64,000 nt of DNA. Source: Mercurialis annua (taxonomy: Eukaryota > Streptophyta > Magnoliopsida > Malpighiales > Euphorbiaceae). Positions 60,477 to 64,000 of this stretch are shown here, piece by piece. The position numbers and the translations under genes are program-made. Under the pieces are notes generated by a model that ran no database searches, was not told where the DNA came from, and was given only the letters and a program-made list of their open reading frames with translations. Each line of letters begins with the position of its first letter. The first letter of the stretch is position 1. The DNA lies in contig NC_065572.1 in NCBI RefSeq assembly GCF_937616625.2, forward strand, positions 35,987,653 to 36,051,652. Direction: 5' to 3'.

Positions 60477-61893
60477 TAGGATTAAAGCTTTACAAGCTGA
60501 GGATCCACAATTGAAACGGATTATGGATGAGATCCATCTGGATGGGAATTCCGAGTTTGTTTTTGTCGACGGAGTTCTCAGGTTTGGTGCTAGACTATGC
60601 GTTCCGGATTCAGATGGTTTGAGAGACCAGATTCTGGAGGAAGCGCATAGGTCAGCTTACAGTATTCATCCGGGATCTACCGAGATGTACCATGACCTCA
60701 AGGGTACGTATTGGTGGAGCGGAATGAAGAAAGATGTTGCAGAGTACGTTTCTAAGTGTCTGACTTGCCAGCAGGTGAAGCTGGAACATCAGAGACCTTT
60801 TGGCTATCTGCAGCCACTACCTATTCCAGAGTGGAAGTGGGAGCGGATTGCCATGGACTTTGTTGTTGGTTTACCACGTACTCGTCAAGGGTACGATTCC
60901 ATCTGGGTGATAGTTGACCGTATGACCAAGTCAGCTCATTTACTTCCGATCAAGGTTTCGTATCCTGCTTCGAAGTTGGCTCAGTTGTACATCGACAGGA
61001 TTGTCAGTTTGCATGGTGTACCGGTTTCGATTGTTTCTGACAGAGGGTCGGTCTTCACTTCGAGGTTCTGGAAAGCGTTACAGGAGTCCTTGGGTTCTTG
61101 ATTGGACTTCAGTACAGCTTTTCATCCTCAGACTGACGGTCAGTCTGAGAGGACTATTCAGACGTTGGAGGATATGCTCAGGATGTGCATTCTTGATTTT
61201 CAGGGTAGCTGGGATACTCATTTGCCGTTGATTGAGTTTTCCTACAACAACAGTTACCATGCGAGCATTGAGATGGCGCCTTATGAGGCTCTGTACGGAC
61301 GCAAGTGTCGATCTCCTATCTGCTGGGAAGAGGTCGGCGAGCGGAAGTTGTCCGGTACTGAGATTATTCAGATTACCTCAGAGAAGGTACCGTTGATAAA
61401 ACGGAGGTTGGAGACAGCTTTTAGTCGGCATAAGAGTTATGCTGATCCGAAGAGGAAAGACATCGAGTTTCAGGTGGGAGACTTTGTGTTTCTTTGGGTT
61501 TCGCCTATGAAAGGCGTGGTTCGTTTTGGTGTCAAGGGAAAGTTGGCACCGAGGTACATTGGTCCCTATGAGATTTCAGAGAGGATTGGAGGTGTGGCTT
61601 ATCGTCTGGTTCTGCCGCTAGACATGTCGTTAGTGCATCCTGTTTTTCATGTTTCTATGCTGAGGAAGTGCATCTCAGATCCTTCACATGTGATTGTGCC
61701 CCAGAGCGTTGAGATTGACCAGGAGCTGTCCTATGAGGAACAGCCAGTGGAGATTGTCGATACGCAAGTGCGTAGGTTACGAAACAAGGAGATTCCGATG
61801 GTCAAAGTTCTGTGGCGGAATCATTCTGTTGAGGAGTGCACTTGGGAGGCGGAGTCCGATATGCGGAAACGTTATCCTTTCCTCTTTCCTTGA
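60442..61893 (+). pseudogene. Element C integrase with chromodomain
   Basis: The HHCC zinc finger lies at about 60650-60770 ([10 protein letters not shown] to CLTCQQVK). The catalytic core has D 60856, D 61039 and E 61147, with one TGA at 61099-61101 between the last two. The GPY/F region ([19 protein letters not shown]) is near 61550. The C-terminal chromodomain (61735-61890) contains [20 protein letters not shown]. Chromodomains of this type steer insertion toward heterochromatin, which fits the repeat-rich setting. Confidence 0.92.
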
Positions 61894-61996
61894 GGTACGT
61901 GTATCGTTGCTTATGTGTTCTAATTGATTGTTTCTGTGCGTGTTGTGCCGTTAAGTTTTGATATTTGCATTTCAAATTCGAGGGCGAATTTCTAAT

Positions 61997-62009
61997 AAGT
62001 TGGGGAGAA
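61997..62009 (+). promoter_or_regulatory. Polypurine tract of element C
   Basis: AAGTTGGGGAGAA lies directly before the LTR start TGTAATATCC. The 100 bp between the stop codon and this tract show nothing else. Confidence 0.82.
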
Positions 62010-64000
62010 TGTAATATCCCGTATTTTTGAATTATTTTCGTTTTGAATTTTAATTTTAATTTTTTTTCATTTCCATCAAATCTTAAGTAATTTATTATTA
62101 TTATTATATTTTATTTTATTTTATTTTAGTCGCTCGTTGATTCGATTGTGGTCTGATTCGTGTTTAGTGTGTATTATTAAATTTAAAAAAAAATAAAAAA
62201 AAATGTGCCATGCATGAAATGAATACCCATGCATTGTTTTCTTCTTTAACGTGGCCCATTCTTGTATTGATGAAAGGCCGACACTTCCATGTTATATGAA
62301 TAAGCTATATTGCAGCTTATGAAACTCAACAATTCCTTTCTCTTTTAAAAACGTAACCTGCTACGTTTCTTCTTTTCCTAACCTAAATTTCATTCTCTAT
62401 TTCACAAACTCAGCCGCCATTCCTCACCTTAACTTCTGAACTTCATCTTCAATCATCGTTCATCCCTCCATTCCAATCCGGTAAGTGTTCGTGCTTAGTT
62501 TCTTTCATTATACTTGATTTCAGTTTAGGATTAGTAACGGCATCTCCGAATTGTTGATCGTTCTCATTCGTTTATAGATCGAAATCAATTCCGTTTAATC
62601 TCAGAGATTCTAGACTCTCGTATCTACAACTCGCATCCTTGTTTTCGCCAAACGGTGTGTCGCCGATCTCGTTTCAATCGCCGCCGTTTCATCACATTGG
62701 TACGCAAACTAAGTTCTGTTTCTTATTAAATTCAATTCTGCCGAATGTTTCCTTCCTTTTTGGCTTTGACGTTACTGTTTTAATTGTTACAAATCCTTTG
62801 GAATGATTAAACGATAATAGTTTAAGTTTCCGTCTAGAGTTTTACCTCACCGTTTCTAATCCTTAAATAGATGTCAGTTGTTTCTTGTTGTGTTGAATCG
62901 TTGGTTCCGTTCTTGATTTGATGATATGAATTTGTTAGTTAAGTTGTTAAGAATCATGAGCTTGGTAATTGGTTGGCTTGTTTGTTATGTTTTGTTATGG
63001 TTTTGATACAACTACTTCATGATTTGGAAGTATAATGGGGGCGGGTGAGTTACAGATTCAAATTTGGAGAAGATGGTATAAAGGCAACTTTGATCACCAT
63101 TGATTTTTGTTTGAAGCTAATAAGTCCCTCAAGTTACTTTTGTTTGATAACAACTTGAATACAGATTTGATTATAATTTTTAAGTCAAAAACGATAGCTA
63201 TTGATAAATTTAGCTAATATAATTACTCGGGTAGTTTTATTTAAATAAGAATATCAAATTGGCATAAAATTGGCTAATTTACAAATTAGCCCCTGAACTT
63301 ATTTTATAACTTAATTAAGTGGATTTTTGGTTAATAACTTTATGGTTGGTTTTAATTATAAACAAAAGCAATTAATTTGATTTCGGATATCAATTTGGTT
63401 AAAGTACAGTTTAGTCCCTAGTTGGCTAAAGTACAGTTTAGTCTCTAGACTTTTATAACTTAAAATAATTAAGTTTTGGTTGTAACTTGGGTTACTTGAA
63501 TTATAAAATATTAAATTCTATTTTAATATAGATAATTATTTATCAAGTATCTAAATTATAAACTCGGGTTTATAAATTTAATAAAGTTTTGGTCTGGGTT
63601 AGACTGTGGTCGCCCAACAAGTGGGAAGAAACTTGGTAGTTTTTAATAACTCGGCTGACTCACTAATATGGATTTTAACTCGGATTTATTTAATTATTTT
63701 ATGTACCATTTTAAATATGTTTATATGATTTGTACTTTATAACTTGGGTTATATTTGGAATGCATTTAATATAAGTGTTTATTAAATGTGACTTGGTTTT
63801 GCGTTGTGCTAGTCCTATGTGGTGTCTAGTACTCTTTAGAGTTAGGGTCTGATTTTAATTATGATTTTAATATTTTATTTAGACTCGTCGACTGTTCGTA
63901 CTTCAGAGGCGAACCAGAGTTAGGTGCTTGTCAGGATCACGTGGATTTAGCAAGCAGTGAGTTTATATCTCTATTTACCTCTTTATTAAGCAAACGTATT
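62010..64000 (+). repeat. 3' LTR of element C, cut by window edge
   Basis: Starts TGTAATATCC and runs 1.99 kb to the window end. It shares block order with the solo LTR (GATCGAAATCAATTCC near 62578, two 27-bp units near 63394, GTGCTAGTCCTATGTGGTG near 63808, TTAGCAAGCAGTGAGTTT near 63947), so about 0.9 kb should remain outside the window. Confidence 0.88.

Larger units (their letters stand above)
56134..64000 (+). mobile_element. Chromovirus (Tekay/Del-like Gypsy) element C
   Basis: Partial 5' LTR, tRNA-iMet primer site, gag with CCHC knuckle, protease, reverse transcriptase, RNase H, integrase with C-terminal chromodomain, polypurine tract and the start of a 3' LTR. The chromodomain and iMet primer site mark a chromovirus; the LTR of nearly 3 kb or more and the motifs suggest Tekay/Del. 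One frameshift in gag, a frame change in pol and three in-frame stops make it defective. The 3' LTR leaves the window at 64000. Confidence 0.9.

Overview
The window is plant nuclear repeat DNA, very probably eudicot heterochromatin. I find no cellular gene, rRNA or tRNA gene. Everything that can be identified is an LTR retrotransposon, the end of a DNA transposon, or a 60-bp satellite. The species cannot be fixed from the sequence.

Layout. 1-184 is one end of a CACTA-type transposon that sits inside the gag of a Ty3/Gypsy Tat-lineage element (copy A). Copy A continues with broken gag-pol (185-5513), a 2.3-kb repeat-filled 3' UTR (5514-7858) and a 3.4-kb 3' LTR (7859-11260). Satellite array 1 follows (11261-24450), interrupted at 17912-20118 by a reversed, end-less chromovirus LTR fragment. 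A second Tat element (copy B, 24451-47310) has both LTRs and a 5-bp target duplication (GTAAC). Its 5' LTR is split by a chromovirus solo LTR (24890-31621, duplication ACCAG), which is itself split by a solo LTR of a second family (27007-30855, duplication TTAGG). Copy B then has a tRNA-Arg-type primer site, broken gag-pol (35217-41516), 3' UTR and 3' LTR. Satellite array 2 (47311-56133) follows. Last is a chromovirus with a C-terminal chromodomain (element C, 56134-64000+): its 5' LTR is cut short, its gag-pol carries one frameshift in gag, a frame change in pol and three stops, and its 3' LTR runs off the window.

History. Copies A and B, with the satellite behind each, are collinear at an offset of about 36.0 kb. 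They share nonsense codons, satellite strand-switch points and 3'-LTR deletions. The simplest reading is a Tat element that inserted into satellite DNA, decayed, and was then duplicated in tandem as a block of about 36 kb, probably by unequal exchange in the satellite. The CACTA insertion in A came later, because B still has the empty site.

Most interesting signal. The non-coding parts of these elements hold arrays of short hairpins whose loop or core is conserved while the stem arms change in a compensatory way from unit to unit. There are several classes: two or three in the Tat 3' UTR, one shared by the Tat LTR and 3' UTR, and one in two chromovirus LTR families. I know of no description of this pattern, but I could not search the literature.
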